A program made the translations under genes and the position numbers. A stretch of 63,732 nucleotides of DNA, taken from positions 1 through 63,732 of the forward strand of contig DATJBC010000108.1 in NCBI GenBank assembly GCA_035515515.1. The letters are read 5' to 3'. This DNA is from DATJBC01 sp035515515 (GTDB lineage: Bacteria > Actinomycetota > Acidimicrobiia > Acidimicrobiales > UBA8190). This document shows positions 42,202 through 50,944 of this stretch, in pieces. The number at the start of each line of letters is the position of its first letter. Position 1 is the stretch's first letter. A model generated the notes under the pieces. That model did not search any database. It worked only from the letters and a program-made list of their open reading frames with translations, and was not told where the DNA came from.

Positions 42202-43085
42202 GGCCGGGCCACCGGGGCGTCCACGGGGACGTCGACGGCGCGCCGGGCCCGGAAGGCGCGCAGCGTGCGCACCTCGAGGCCGTCGAGCAGCCGGTGCAGC
42301 TCGGCGGAGCGGTCCGCCACGTCGGGCAGGCCGTGGGCGTCGGACGCCGTGGTGAGCGGGACCCCCGCCGCCACCAGCCGCTCGAGGAGGCCGGCGGCGG
42401 GGTACTGCTCGGCGGCGGGCTTGCGCCACCCCGCCGAGGACAGCTCGGCGGCCATCCCCGAGGACAGCGCCGCCTCCACCAGCCGGGCCCAGCACTCCTC
42501 GGGGGCCCGGGCCCGGTGGCCGGCCGCCTTCACGAGGTCGGGATGGGCCAGCACGTCGCAGGTGCCGCTGCCGGCCAGCTCGCCGATGGCCGCGGCGTAC
42601 TCGCCCCAGGCGGCGTCGACGTCGCGCGCCGACCACTGCGCCATCGACACGGGGTCGCCGATGTCGTCGAAGCGCCACGCCCCCAGCCAGTGCACCGAGC
42701 CCAGCAGGACGTCGAAGGGGTAGCCGGCCAGCAGGGCCGCCACGTCGTCCATGCGGCCGCGGTAGTAGTCCACCTCGAGGCCGAGCACGACCGGCAGGCC
42801 GGCGTCCTTGGCGGCCAGGACGCACGACACGTAGGCATCGAGGTCGGCGCGGGCGTGGTCGTCCCAGTAGTGCGCCATCGACGCCCGCAGGGAGGGGTCG
42901 GGCTCGTCGTCCCAGAAGCCGCGCAGGAGCCGGTCCGCCTGGACGAAGCGGAAGAGGTGCTCGGTGAGGGCGATCTCGCGCACGCCGGCGGCCTCGGCCC
43001 GCTCGCAGTAGGCGGCCAGCTCCTCCACGGTGGGGGCGGTGTCGCGCTGGCCGTGCGGCCACAGGTGCAGGTGGTAATCGAGCAC
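42198..43085 (-). CDS. PHP-domain phosphatase (histidinol-phosphatase-like)
   Basis: 295-residue metal-dependent PHP phosphoesterase. Metal motifs are DYHLHLWPHG, ALTEHLF, GLEVDYYRG, SVHWLG, AHPDLVK and the closing SDAHGL. The pattern is that of HisK-type histidinol phosphatase; whether it makes histidinol here or dephosphorylates another compound is unclear, since no his gene is close. GTG 43085 has GGGAGGCGGG upstream. Its stop overlaps the start of the PdtaS-like kinase gene, an unusual operon partner. Confidence 0.87.
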   Translation of the reverse strand: MLDYHLHLWPHGQRDTAPTVEELAAYCERAEAAGVREIALTEHLFRFVQADRLLRGFWDDEPDPSLRASMAHYWDDHARADLDAYVSCVLAAKDAGLPVVLGLEVDYYRGRMDDVAALLAGYPFDVLLGSVHWLGAWRFDDIGDPVSMAQWSARDVDAAWGEYAAAIGELAGSGTCDVLAHPDLVKAAGHRARAPEECWARLVEAALSSGMAAELSSAGWRKPAAEQYPAAGLLERLVAAGVPLTTASDAHGLPDVADRSAELHRLLDGLEVRTLRAFRARRAVDVPVDAPVARP

Positions 43086-43110
43086 GGCCCCGCCTCCCCG
43101 CTCCCGCGGC

Positions 43111-43764
43111 CTACGACGGGGCGCCGGCGCGCCGGATCAGGGTCACCCCGTCGCGCACGGTGAGCTGCACGCACACCACCCGGGGGTCGGCGGCCACGGC
43201 GTCGTTGAAGGCGCGGATGGCGAGCGTGTCGGGCGACCGGTCGGCGTCGTCGAGGACGCGCCCGCTCCACAGGGTGTTGTCGGCGGCGATGAGGCCCCCG
43301 GGGGCGAGCTTGGGCAGGACGGCCTCGAAGTACGACAGGTAGCTGCTCTTGTCGGCATCGATGAACACGAAGTCGAAGGGCCCTCCGAGACGGTTGACGG
43401 TGTCGAGGGCGGGGCCCTCCACGATCTCGATGCGATCGGCGTAGGGGCTCGCCGCGATGTTGCGGCGCGACGCCTCCACGTGCGCGGCGCTCAGCTCGCA
43501 GGTGGTGATGCGCCCCCCCGGGGGGAGGCCGGCCGCCATGGAGAGCGCCGAGTACCCGCTGAAGGTGCCGATCTCGAGCACCCACGCCGGGCGCAGCGCG
43601 TACACGAGCATCTCCAGGAACCGGCCCTCGAGGGTCCCCACCATCATCCCGGGGAAGTCCAGGTCGGCCCGGGTGGACTCGGCCACGGCCACGAGGTGCT
43701 CCGCCGGCGGGGTGGTGTGGGCCTCGGCGTAGGACTCGAGGACCGGGTCTGCGATGTCGGTCAT
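43111..43764 (-). CDS. O-methyltransferase family 3 (catechol/caffeoyl-CoA type)
   Basis: 217-residue SAM-dependent methyltransferase. The SAM site is VLEIGTFSGYSALSMA; metal-binding residues lie in FIDADKSSYLSYF and AADNTLWSGRV, and the C-terminus VQLTVRDGVTLIRR is typical. Such enzymes methylate vicinal hydroxyls using Mg2+; the substrate is unknown. ATG 43764 follows a GAGGAGG ribosome site. It precedes the PHP gene by 25 bp and probably shares its transcript. Confidence 0.92.
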   Translation of the reverse strand: MTDIADPVLESYAEAHTTPPAEHLVAVAESTRADLDFPGMMVGTLEGRFLEMLVYALRPAWVLEIGTFSGYSALSMAAGLPPGGRITTCELSAAHVEASRRNIAASPYADRIEIVEGPALDTVNRLGGPFDFVFIDADKSSYLSYFEAVLPKLAPGGLIAADNTLWSGRVLDDADRSPDTLAIRAFNDAVAADPRVVCVQLTVRDGVTLIRRAGAPS

Positions 43765-43833
43765 GGGGCCTCCTCGACCGCATCGTACGCGCCCCCCGGC
43801 AGACCCCCGGGCCCCCCGGGGGCCCGCTGTCCC

Positions 43834-44649
43834 TCAGGAGGCGACGAGCGGCCGCACCAGCCGCATGACCCGCTCCAGCGCGTTCATGTAGGCGCGGTGG
43901 GCGGCCGGGGTGCCGTCGCGGGCCGCCACCGCATAGGTGGCGTCCAGCCACCGGTGCGCGTCGGCCGGCGTGTCGTGGGTGACGGCCTCGTGGCCGCAGT
44001 CGATGGCGCACAGCAGGTCGTAGAGCCGTCGGGCGTCGATGCGGTCGAACTCGCGCAGCAGGCTCGCCACCAGCCGGCGGCTGTCGTCGGCGGGGGCGGC
44101 CAGCGCCGTCGCCGGCGCGGCGCCGGGCCCGTCGGCCTGCTGGCGGTGCCAGCGGTCCTCGTAGCCCAGGACGAGCAGCGCCCCCACCCGTCCGAAGCGC
44201 TGGATGACCGTGGCGCGGGCCGCGGGTGACGCGTCGGGGGCGCCCAGCAGGGTGAGCGCCGCCCCCACGTCGGCCAGCACGTGCTCGGCGCGCAGCCCGA
44301 TGTGCTCGACGTCGTCGCTCGCCATGGCCTGGCGGACCATGTCGGTGACGCGCCGCAGCCGGGCGTCGGGGCGGCGCCCCGGCGACACGGGCCGGGGGCG
44401 CGCCGGCGGGGTGGGGCTGGGCAGGGGTCGCAGCACCACGTCGGCGGGCGCGGGGCCTGCGCAGGGGTGGCCCGCCCGGCACGTGAGGACGCCCTCGGCC
44501 ACCCGGTTCGCACAGGGCCGTCCCGTGGTGGTGAAGGTGAACCCGCAGCGCGCTGCGCCGCTGCCCCCGGTGTGGCGCAGCCCCCTCGGGCCCCCGTCGC
44601 CGGCGCCCGAGCGCGCCGCCGCCCCCCGCTTCCGGGGCCGGATCGTCAT
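43834..44649 (-). CDS. Hypothetical protein with N-terminal Cys/His cluster
   Basis: 271-residue protein I do not recognise. The basic N-terminus is followed by CGFTFTTTGRPCANRVAEGVLTCRAGHPC, four Cys and one His that could bind zinc, then a Pro/Arg-rich linker and a largely helical domain (residues about 115-270) with no catalytic motif. ATG 44649 is chosen over an in-frame start 30 bp upstream because the basic start is cleaner. It is divergent from the dienelactone hydrolase gene, 174 bp away, and upstream of the methyltransferase gene on the same strand (69-bp gap). Confidence 0.6.
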   Translation of the reverse strand: MTIRPRKRGAAARSGAGDGGPRGLRHTGGSGAARCGFTFTTTGRPCANRVAEGVLTCRAGHPCAGPAPADVVLRPLPSPTPPARPRPVSPGRRPDARLRRVTDMVRQAMASDDVEHIGLRAEHVLADVGAALTLLGAPDASPAARATVIQRFGRVGALLVLGYEDRWHRQQADGPGAAPATALAAPADDSRRLVASLLREFDRIDARRLYDLLCAIDCGHEAVTHDTPADAHRWLDATYAVAARDGTPAAHRAYMNALERVMRLVRPLVAS

Positions 44650-44823
44650 GGTTGGATATCGGCCCCCCGCCGGTGGCACTGGAGCCAGGGCAGCACAAAT
44701 CTGCGGGCCCCCGTGCCATCATGGGCCGCTCGTCCAGGCCCGTTGCCGTGGGTCGGCCCGAGCAGGAGGCGTGCGGCACCGGCAGCGGCGGCCGCCGGTT
44801 CTTCCCCCCAGGAGGATGGCGCC

Positions 44824-45573
44824 ATGGGCGAGATCACCGTTCCCACAACCGAGGGCAACCTCGACGCCTACCTGTCGGTGCCGTCCGGGAGCGGCCCGGC
44901 CCCCGGCGTGGTCGTCCTCCACGAGGCCTTCGGGCTCAACGACGACATCCGCGCGCACGCGGACCACCTCGCCGGCGCGGGCTACGTGGCCCTGGCCCCC
45001 GACCTCTACACCCGGGGCGGCGCCGTGCGCTGCCTGGCGGGCACCATGCTGTCGATGTCGCGCGGGCACGGCCGCGCCTTCGACGACATCGAGGCGTCGC
45101 GCGCCTGGCTGGCGGGCCATGCGCGCTGCTCGGGCAAGGTGGGGGTCATCGGGTTCTGCATGGGCGGCGGCTTCGCCATCGCCTGCGCGCCGCGGGGCGG
45201 GTTCGACGCCGCGGCCCCCAACTACGGCATGGTGCCCAGGAACGCGGCGCGCGCCCTGGCGGGCGCGTGCCCCATCGTGGGCAGCTACGGCGGGCGGGAC
45301 TGGATGCTGCGCGGCCACGCCGCCCGCCTCGAGGACGCCCTGTCGGGCCTGGGCATCCCCCACGACGTGAAGGAGTACCCCGACGCCACCCACAGCTTCC
45401 TCAGCCACCACCAGGGCGGGGTGGCCGCGGCCATGGACAAGGTGTCGGGCATCCGCTTCTCCCCCGAGGAGGCCGGCGACGCCTGGGCCAGGATCCTCGC
45501 CTTCTTCGGCCGCCACCTGGCGGGCGCCCCGGGCCCCGGGGGGCCCGGGGCGGGGGGCGAGCCGGGGGCCTGA
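44824..45573 (+). CDS. Dienelactone hydrolase-family alpha/beta hydrolase
   Basis: 249-residue hydrolase. The catalytic triad is Cys in VIGFCMGGGFA, Asp in YGGRDWML and His in ATHSFLSH; VVLHEAFGLNDDIRAHADHLAGAGYVALAPDLY is typical of the family. Classic members open dienelactones in aromatic breakdown, but many act on other esters; no ring-cleavage genes are here. ATG 44824 has CAGGAGG upstream. A Pro/Gly-rich tail ends the protein. The diguanylate cyclase gene follows 86 bp downstream. Confidence 0.92.
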   Translation: MGEITVPTTEGNLDAYLSVPSGSGPAPGVVVLHEAFGLNDDIRAHADHLAGAGYVALAPDLYTRGGAVRCLAGTMLSMSRGHGRAFDDIEASRAWLAGHARCSGKVGVIGFCMGGGFAIACAPRGGFDAAAPNYGMVPRNAARALAGACPIVGSYGGRDWMLRGHAARLEDALSGLGIPHDVKEYPDATHSFLSHHQGGVAAAMDKVSGIRFSPEEAGDAWARILAFFGRHLAGAPGPGGPGAGGEPGA

Positions 45574-45659
45574 GCCCGGGGCCCGTCCGGGGGCGGGTGC
45601 CCGGGGCGGCCCTGCGTGCCGGGCTAAGGCACCAGGCCGAACGGGCCGATGCAGTCCTG

Positions 45660-46901
45660 GTGATCGAATCCCGGGGCCTGCTGGACCTGGCCATGTGGCT
45701 CCCCGACCCCGTGGTCGTGGTGGACGCCGCCGCCCGCCTGGTGTGGACGAACGACGCCGCCGAGCGCATGTTCGGCGTCAACGGCGCGCAGCTGGTGGGG
45801 ACCGACGGGATCGAGTTCATCCACCCCGACGACCACGCCGTGGCGGCCGCCGCCCTGGAGAGCATCCAGGGCAAGAGCGTGGGCACGCCCATCGAGTTGC
45901 GGGTGAAGGCCCGCGACGGCTGGAAGCTCGTGGAGCTGGTGGGCGCCAACCTGCTGGACCGGGCGTCGGTGCAGGGCCTCGTGCTGTGCATGCGGGACCT
46001 CACCGAGCGCCGTCGCTGGGAGGTGGCCTCCGACGAGGTCGGGAAGTTCCGCGCGCTGGTACACAACGCCGCCAGCATCATCATGCTGCTCGACCCGGCG
46101 GGCCGCATCGAGTCGGTGTCGGCCGCCATCACCCGCGTGCTGGGCCACGACCAGGAGCTCGTCGAGGGCCGGCCGCTGGTGGAGCTGGCGGCGGGGCCCG
46201 ACCGTGGCGGGCTGGCGGCGGCGCTGGCGCGGGCCATCGACACGCCCTCGTGGAACCGCTCCCCGACCGTGGTGGAGGTCGAGCTCCTGCGCCGGGGCGG
46301 GACCGAGTCGGTTCCCTTCGAGCTGAGCATCGTCAACATGCTCGACGACCCGACCCTGGGCGGCCTCGTGGTCTCGGGCCACGACATCACCCAGCTGCGC
46401 GCCACCCGCGACGCGCTCGAGGAGATCACCACCTTCGACCCCCTCACCGGGCTCGCCAACCGCTCGCACCTGCGCGCCCACCTGGAGCAGCGCCTCGAGA
46501 ACCCGACCACGGCGGTGGTGTTCCTCGACCTGGACGGGTTCCGGCCCATCAACGACCGCTACGGCCAGGCCACCGGCGACGAGATCCTGCGGCTGCTCGC
46601 CCAGCGCCTGTCCGCCAGCATCCGGCGCGGGGACGTGGTGGGGCGCTACGGCGGCGACGAGTTCGTGGTGGTGGCGGCCATCCACGACCCCGACGAGCTC
46701 AAGCTGCTGGCCACGCGCCTGGCCGACGCCATCCAGCAGCCCATCGAGCTGCCCCAGGGGACGTTCCGGCTGAGCGCCTCGGTGGGGCTGGCCCACCCCG
46801 GCCCCGGCGACACCGCCGCCAGCCTGCTGGGTCGGGCCGACACCGCCATGTACATCGCCAAGCAGCACGCCGAGGGCGGGGGCGGCTACCCCCAGCCGTA
46901 A
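45660..46901 (+). CDS. Soluble diguanylate cyclase with two PAS domains
   Basis: 413-residue cyclic-di-GMP synthase. PAS 1 covers about residues 10-120 (MWLPDPVVVVDAAARLVWTND), PAS 2 about 130-245 (HNAASIIMLLDPAGRIESVS), and GGDEF about 250-405. The catalytic domain has DPLTGLANRSHL, FLDLDGFRPINDRYGQATGDE and an intact GGDEF in RYGGDEFVVV. An RxxD motif (RRGD) sits five residues before GGDEF, the classic product-inhibition site. No membrane helix or EAL domain. Start is uncertain between GTG 45660 and GTG 45597; no ribosome site supports either. Confidence 0.88.
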   Translation: MIESRGLLDLAMWLPDPVVVVDAAARLVWTNDAAERMFGVNGAQLVGTDGIEFIHPDDHAVAAAALESIQGKSVGTPIELRVKARDGWKLVELVGANLLDRASVQGLVLCMRDLTERRRWEVASDEVGKFRALVHNAASIIMLLDPAGRIESVSAAITRVLGHDQELVEGRPLVELAAGPDRGGLAAALARAIDTPSWNRSPTVVEVELLRRGGTESVPFELSIVNMLDDPTLGGLVVSGHDITQLRATRDALEEITTFDPLTGLANRSHLRAHLEQRLENPTTAVVFLDLDGFRPINDRYGQATGDEILRLLAQRLSASIRRGDVVGRYGGDEFVVVAAIHDPDELKLLATRLADAIQQPIELPQGTFRLSASVGLAHPGPGDTAASLLGRADTAMYIAKQHAEGGGGYPQP

Positions 46902-47000
46902 CGGTCGCCCACGGAGCCGAGGGCGCGTCGGGGGGTCCACGGCGCGGTGTCGCCGGTCCGCGCCCGGCGCGCCGCGCACCGACGGGGACCGGGGCGGCCG

Positions 47001-47033
47001 CGTGCCCGGGGCACGGCGCCCGACGAGGCGCCG
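47001..47033. terminator. Candidate bidirectional terminator between convergent genes
   Basis: Two adjacent inverted repeats between the cyclase and the NarL-type regulator: CGTGCC/GGCACG around 47001-47015, and CGGCGCC/GGCGCCG at 47014-47033 with a 6-nt loop. No T run. Confidence 0.45.
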
Positions 47034-47045
47034 AGCCGAGGGCGA

Positions 47046-47708
47046 TCAGCCCTCGAGATAGCGCAGAACCGCCAGCACCCGGCGATGGTCGGTCGACGTG
47101 GCCGGCAGGTTGAGCTTGGCGAAGATGTTGGCGATGTGCTTCTCCACCGCCCCCTCGGAGATGACGAGATTCGTCGCGATGGCGGAGTTGCTCCGACCCT
47201 CCGCCATCAGTCCGAGCACCTCCCGCTCCCGGCCGCTCAAGGCGGCCAGCGTGTCGGTGCGGCGCGACGCTCCCATCAACTGGGTGACCACCTCGGGGTC
47301 GAGGGCGGTGCCCCCCGACGCCACCCGCACCAGGGCTTCGACGAAGTCCGCCACGTCGGCGACCCTGTCCTTGAGCAGGTAGCCGACCTTGGCCGCTCCG
47401 CCCGACAGCAGCTCGGCTGCGTAGCGGGTCTCGACGTACTGGGAGAACACGAGGATCCCGACGTCGGGATGCTTCCGGCGCAGGGCGACAGCAGCCCGCA
47501 GACCCTCGTCGGTGAAGGTGGGAGGCATGCGGATGTCGACCACCGCCACGTCGGGGGGGTCGCTGTCCACCACCGCCTCGAGCCGCTCGGCGTCGCCGGT
47601 CGCCCCGGTGACGTCGAAGCCCCGGTCGGTGAGGAGCTGCACCAACCCGTCGCGCAGGATGGCGGAGTCCTCCGCGATCACGACGGTGATGGCGTCCGCG
47701 CCGGACAT
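47046..47708 (-). CDS. NarL/LuxR-family response regulator
   Basis: 220-residue regulator. Receiver: acidic residues in VVIAEDSAIL, phospho-acceptor Asp in VAVVDIRMPP, and Lys in GYLLKDRV. DNA-binding domain: LSGREREVLGLMAEGRSNSAIATNLVISEGAVEKHIANIFAKLNL, the LuxR helix-turn-helix. It is the last gene of a four-gene operon with the kinase (2-bp gap) and the ABC transporter, and most likely controls that transporter. Convergent with the diguanylate cyclase gene. Confidence 0.93.
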   Translation of the reverse strand: MSGADAITVVIAEDSAILRDGLVQLLTDRGFDVTGATGDAERLEAVVDSDPPDVAVVDIRMPPTFTDEGLRAAVALRRKHPDVGILVFSQYVETRYAAELLSGGAAKVGYLLKDRVADVADFVEALVRVASGGTALDPEVVTQLMGASRRTDTLAALSGREREVLGLMAEGRSNSAIATNLVISEGAVEKHIANIFAKLNLPATSTDHRRVLAVLRYLEG

Positions 47709-47710
47709 GC

Positions 47711-49057
47711 TCAGGAGTGGGCGGGGAGGTCGATCGTGACGGCCGTCGGCCCGCCCACGGGGCTGGCGATGCTCAGGTGGCCGTCGACGGCGCTGATCCG
47801 GTCGGCGAGGCCGGCCAGGCCGCTCGACGACGAGCCGCCGCTGCTGACCGCGGCACCGCCCCGTCCGTTGTCGCGCACCACGATCCGGAGCCAGGGGCCG
47901 TGCTGGGCACAGCTGAGCGACGCCCTGGTCGCCTGGGCGTGCTGAGCGACGTTGGCGAGCAGCTCCGCAGCGCAGAAGTAGCAGATGGCCTCGACGGCCG
48001 GGGAGGGCCGCACCTGGATCGACACCGTCACCTCGGTGGGCACGGGGCTGCGGGCCGCCAGCGTGGCCAGGGCGTTCTCCAGGCCGGTGTCCAGCGCGGG
48101 GGGGTGGATGCCCCGCGCCAGGTCGCGCAGGTCGGTGATGGCCTCTTTGGCCCCCCGGTGCGCTTCGTCCACCAGGCGCCGGACGGCGGCCATGTCCTGG
48201 CTGTCGTCCTGCACGCCGATCTGGGCGAGCTTCTCGTGGGCCTGGCCGAGGCGCATGGCCAGCGCGACGAGCTGGGCCTGGGTGCCGTCGTGCAGGTTGC
48301 GCTCGATGCGCCGGAGCGTCTCGGTGGCGACGTCGAGCGTCCGGGAGCGCGACGCCTCGAGGACCCGCACCCGCGACGTGGCGGCGTCGGGGCCGAGCAG
48401 GAGGTGCATCAGCTGCCGGTCGAGGTAGACGACCAGCCGCATCGTCCACGGGGCGACGAAGAGCAGCACCACCCCCGTCACGAACACCCCGACGTGGGTG
48501 TCGAACCCCGACCCCGGCGGGGCGCCGCGGCCGGGGGCGACGAGCCGGCCGTAGAGCCCGAATCCCCCCAGCCCGACGTGGCGGGTCACGGGGAAGGCCA
48601 GGTCGCAGAGCGCCTCGAGCCAGACGCTGAGCGCGAACCACACGCCGAAGACCGTGAGCGGGCCCTTGGCCACGAGGTAGCCCACCGTGCGCCACGCCGC
48701 CCGGTCGCCGAGAGCGGCGCGCAGCCACCCGAACAGCCCGGGCCTGGGGTGGAACGGCTCGGGGTCGGGGATCTCGTCGCCGAGCATCCGCCACGCCAGG
48801 GCCCGCTGCCAGCGGCCGAGCCCCCGGGCCGCCCGCAGGCCGCCGGCCAGCAGGACCACGCCGACGAAGGCGATGGTGAGGGCCAGCCCGACGATGCCGA
48901 GGGCTCCGACGACGAGCACCCCCGCGCCCATGAGCGTGGAGCTCACGAGGAAGAACCCGAGCTCCGCCCAGCTGCGCCTCTGGAACGGCTCCCGGCTGAT
49001 CAACCGGGCCAGGCGCTGGGCCTGGAGGCTCCAGTCCTGGGGGATCCGAACGCGCAC
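47711..49057 (-). CDS. NarL-type sensor histidine kinase with membrane sensor domain
   Basis: 448-residue kinase. The N-terminal half has four or so hydrophobic helices (about 35-75, 130-160, 185-210), resembling the PF13796-type sensor of actinobacterial transporter-linked kinases. The HisKA_3 motif RRIERNLHDGTQAQLVALAMRLG contains the phospho-acceptor His; the ATPase domain has ELLANVAQHAQA and VRDNGRGG. GTG 49057 is preferred because GGGGAGGG lies 4 nt before it; an in-frame TTG at 49087 overlaps the permease stop but lacks a ribosome site. Such systems often answer envelope stress or antimicrobial peptides. Confidence 0.9.
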   Translation of the reverse strand: MRVRIPQDWSLQAQRLARLISREPFQRRSWAELGFFLVSSTLMGAGVLVVGALGIVGLALTIAFVGVVLLAGGLRAARGLGRWQRALAWRMLGDEIPDPEPFHPRPGLFGWLRAALGDRAAWRTVGYLVAKGPLTVFGVWFALSVWLEALCDLAFPVTRHVGLGGFGLYGRLVAPGRGAPPGSGFDTHVGVFVTGVVLLFVAPWTMRLVVYLDRQLMHLLLGPDAATSRVRVLEASRSRTLDVATETLRRIERNLHDGTQAQLVALAMRLGQAHEKLAQIGVQDDSQDMAAVRRLVDEAHRGAKEAITDLRDLARGIHPPALDTGLENALATLAARSPVPTEVTVSIQVRPSPAVEAICYFCAAELLANVAQHAQATRASLSCAQHGPWLRIVVRDNGRGGAAVSSGGSSSSGLAGLADRISAVDGHLSIASPVGGPTAVTIDLPAHS

Positions 49058-49083
49058 CGAGCCCTCCCCGGCGCCGGCCTGGT

Positions 49084-49890
49084 TCAAGCGTCTCGCTTCA
49101 CGAAGAGCACGGCGCCGACACCGAGGGAGATGGCGGCGTAGACGGCCATGAGCAGCAATCCTACGCCCGCGGAGACCGGTTGGAACGGCCCTCCCTGTCC
49201 CTGGCCGACGGTGGCCATGACGGAATTGACCAGCATGTTGGGCGGCAGGTACTTGACCGCTTGTTCCGAGATGCCGTGCATCACGAGCGGGAGCACGAAC
49301 ACGACACCCGCGAACGCGGCGATCGCTCCGGCGGTGCTGCGGAAGATGAGCCCGAACCCGAATGACATGAGGGCCATGAGGGCGATGAACACGCCCGTCA
49401 TGAGCACGGCCCGCAGGGCTCCCGGCGACCCCACGTTCGCCGCGGGTATCGCGCGTCCGGAGAGGATGGACTCGCCGAGGAAGAACGATGCGAAGCTCAA
49501 CAGCTCGCAGAAAACCACCGTCGCCGCCGCGGTGACCGAGACCTTGGCCGCCAGCAGGAGGGGCCGGTTGGGGGTGGCCGACAGCGTCGCCCGGATCGTG
49601 CCGCTCGAGTACTCGCCCGTGATGAGCAGGGCTCCGAACACGCCTCCGGTCAACGCCACGACGATGAGGCCGGTGAGGGCCTCCTGGGTGGCGTCGAACC
49701 CGGTGCCGCCGTGGTACATGACGTTGTGGCTGACCAAGGCGGTCACGAGCAACCCGGCGACGACCGTGACCCCCAGCGTGATGGCCGTCGAGGGCAGGGT
49801 GGCGATCTTGGCGAATTCGGATCGGAGCACGTGGTTGAAGCGGTAGTGCCCGAGCGGGGCGGTTTCGACGGTCTGCGACATCTCGGTCAC
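49084..49890 (-). CDS. ABC-2-type transporter permease
   Basis: 268-residue membrane protein with six hydrophobic segments: about 33-52, 73-97, 118-142, 165-188, 195-215 and 238-260. GEYSSGTIRATLSATPNRP after the second helix is the loop typical of the ABC-2/NatB-like permeases paired with MDR-type ATPases. ATG 49890 overlaps the stop of the ATPase gene by 4 bp, so the two form one exporter. Substrate unknown. Confidence 0.9.
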   Translation of the reverse strand: MTEMSQTVETAPLGHYRFNHVLRSEFAKIATLPSTAITLGVTVVAGLLVTALVSHNVMYHGGTGFDATQEALTGLIVVALTGGVFGALLITGEYSSGTIRATLSATPNRPLLLAAKVSVTAAATVVFCELLSFASFFLGESILSGRAIPAANVGSPGALRAVLMTGVFIALMALMSFGFGLIFRSTAGAIAAFAGVVFVLPLVMHGISEQAVKYLPPNMLVNSVMATVGQGQGGPFQPVSAGVGLLLMAVYAAISLGVGAVLFVKRDA

Positions 49891-50822
49891 CCCTCGGAGC
49901 CGGCGGCGCCGGCCATCGTCGAGGGGCGGAACTCCACCTCGTCCTGGGTCAGTTCCATGAACGCGTCCTCCAGCGACCCGGCGATCGGTGTCAGCTCGTG
50001 GACGCGGAGGCCGTCCCGGGCGGCCATGTCGCCGATCTGCGGGGCGGTCATCCCCTTGACGGTCAACGACCCTCCCTCGCCTGTGCCGACGTCGGCCCCC
50101 GCCGCGGCGAGCGCGTCGGCGAACGCCGACGGATCCGGGGTCACGAGCCGCACGGTTCCCTCGTCGTTTCGGCGAACGAAGTCGGAGACCGAGGTCTCGG
50201 CGATCAGCCTGCCCCGACCGATCACCACCAGCCGGTCTGCGGTCAGGGACATCTCGCTGATGAGGTGACTCGACACGAACACCGTCCGACCCTCGGCGGC
50301 CAGGCCGCGGAGGAAATTGCGGACCCAGCGGATGCCCTCGGGGTCAAGGCCGTTGACCGGCTCGTCGAACAGCAGGACCCCGGGGTCGCCCAGGATGGTG
50401 GCGGCGATGCCCAGCCGCTGGCTCATGCCCAGCGAGAACTTCCCGGCCCTGCGGCCGGCGACCGCCCTGAGCCCCACCTGGTCCAGGACCTCGTCGACCC
50501 TGCGCAGCGGGATGTCGTTGGAACGGGCCAGCCAGCGCAGGTGGTTCCGGGCGGTGCGCGCCGGGTGGAACGCCTTTGCGTCCAGCAGCCCGCCCACCTC
50601 CCGCAGGGGCCACGCCAGATCACAAAAGGGCCTGCCGGCGATCAGGGCCGAGCCCGCGTCGGGGACGTCGAGCCCCATGATCATGCGCATCGTCGTCGAC
50701 TTCCCCGAGCCGTTCGGTCCCAGGAATCCCGTGACGACGCCGGGGGGGACCTCGAAGGTCAGGTTCTCGACGGCCGTCGTGGCGCCGTAGCGTTTCGTCA
50801 GAGCGTGTGCGGTGATCATCAC
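49887..50822 (-). CDS. ABC transporter ATP-binding protein (DrrA/BcrA-like)
   Basis: 311-residue ATPase. Walker A FLGPNGSGKSTT, signature FSLGMSQRLGIA (an LGMSQ variant), Walker B GVLLFDEPVNGLDPEG, and the switch SSHLISEM; a C-terminal 80-residue extension resembles DrrA/CcmA-type exporters. First gene of the operon ATPase-permease-kinase-regulator. Two starts are possible, GTG 50822 and the ATG next to it; TAGCGT lies 5 nt before the GTG and 8 nt before the ATG, so the mRNA may be leaderless and begin at the ATG at 50819. Confidence 0.92.
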   Translation of the reverse strand: MMITAHALTKRYGATTAVENLTFEVPPGVVTGFLGPNGSGKSTTMRMIMGLDVPDAGSALIAGRPFCDLAWPLREVGGLLDAKAFHPARTARNHLRWLARSNDIPLRRVDEVLDQVGLRAVAGRRAGKFSLGMSQRLGIAATILGDPGVLLFDEPVNGLDPEGIRWVRNFLRGLAAEGRTVFVSSHLISEMSLTADRLVVIGRGRLIAETSVSDFVRRNDEGTVRLVTPDPSAFADALAAAGADVGTGEGGSLTVKGMTAPQIGDMAARDGLRVHELTPIAGSLEDAFMELTQDEVEFRPSTMAGAAGSEG

Positions 50823-50887
50823 CGGACACGCTACGGAACGGGGCGCGCACGGGGAATACCGCTAGGGGGCGTCTTGGGGGTCCCGGT

Positions 50888-50910
50888 AGCCCCACCCCCG
50901 CGGTGGGGCT
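50888..50910 (-). terminator. Terminator-like hairpin after the arsA operon
   Basis: Perfect 8-bp inverted repeat AGCCCCAC/GTGGGGCT with a 7-nt loop, about 35 bp past the stop of the ArsA gene at 50945 in the direction of transcription. No T run. Confidence 0.5.
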
Positions 50911-50944
50911 GCCCCCACCGGTCGGGGCGTGGCTCCCGGCGCCG

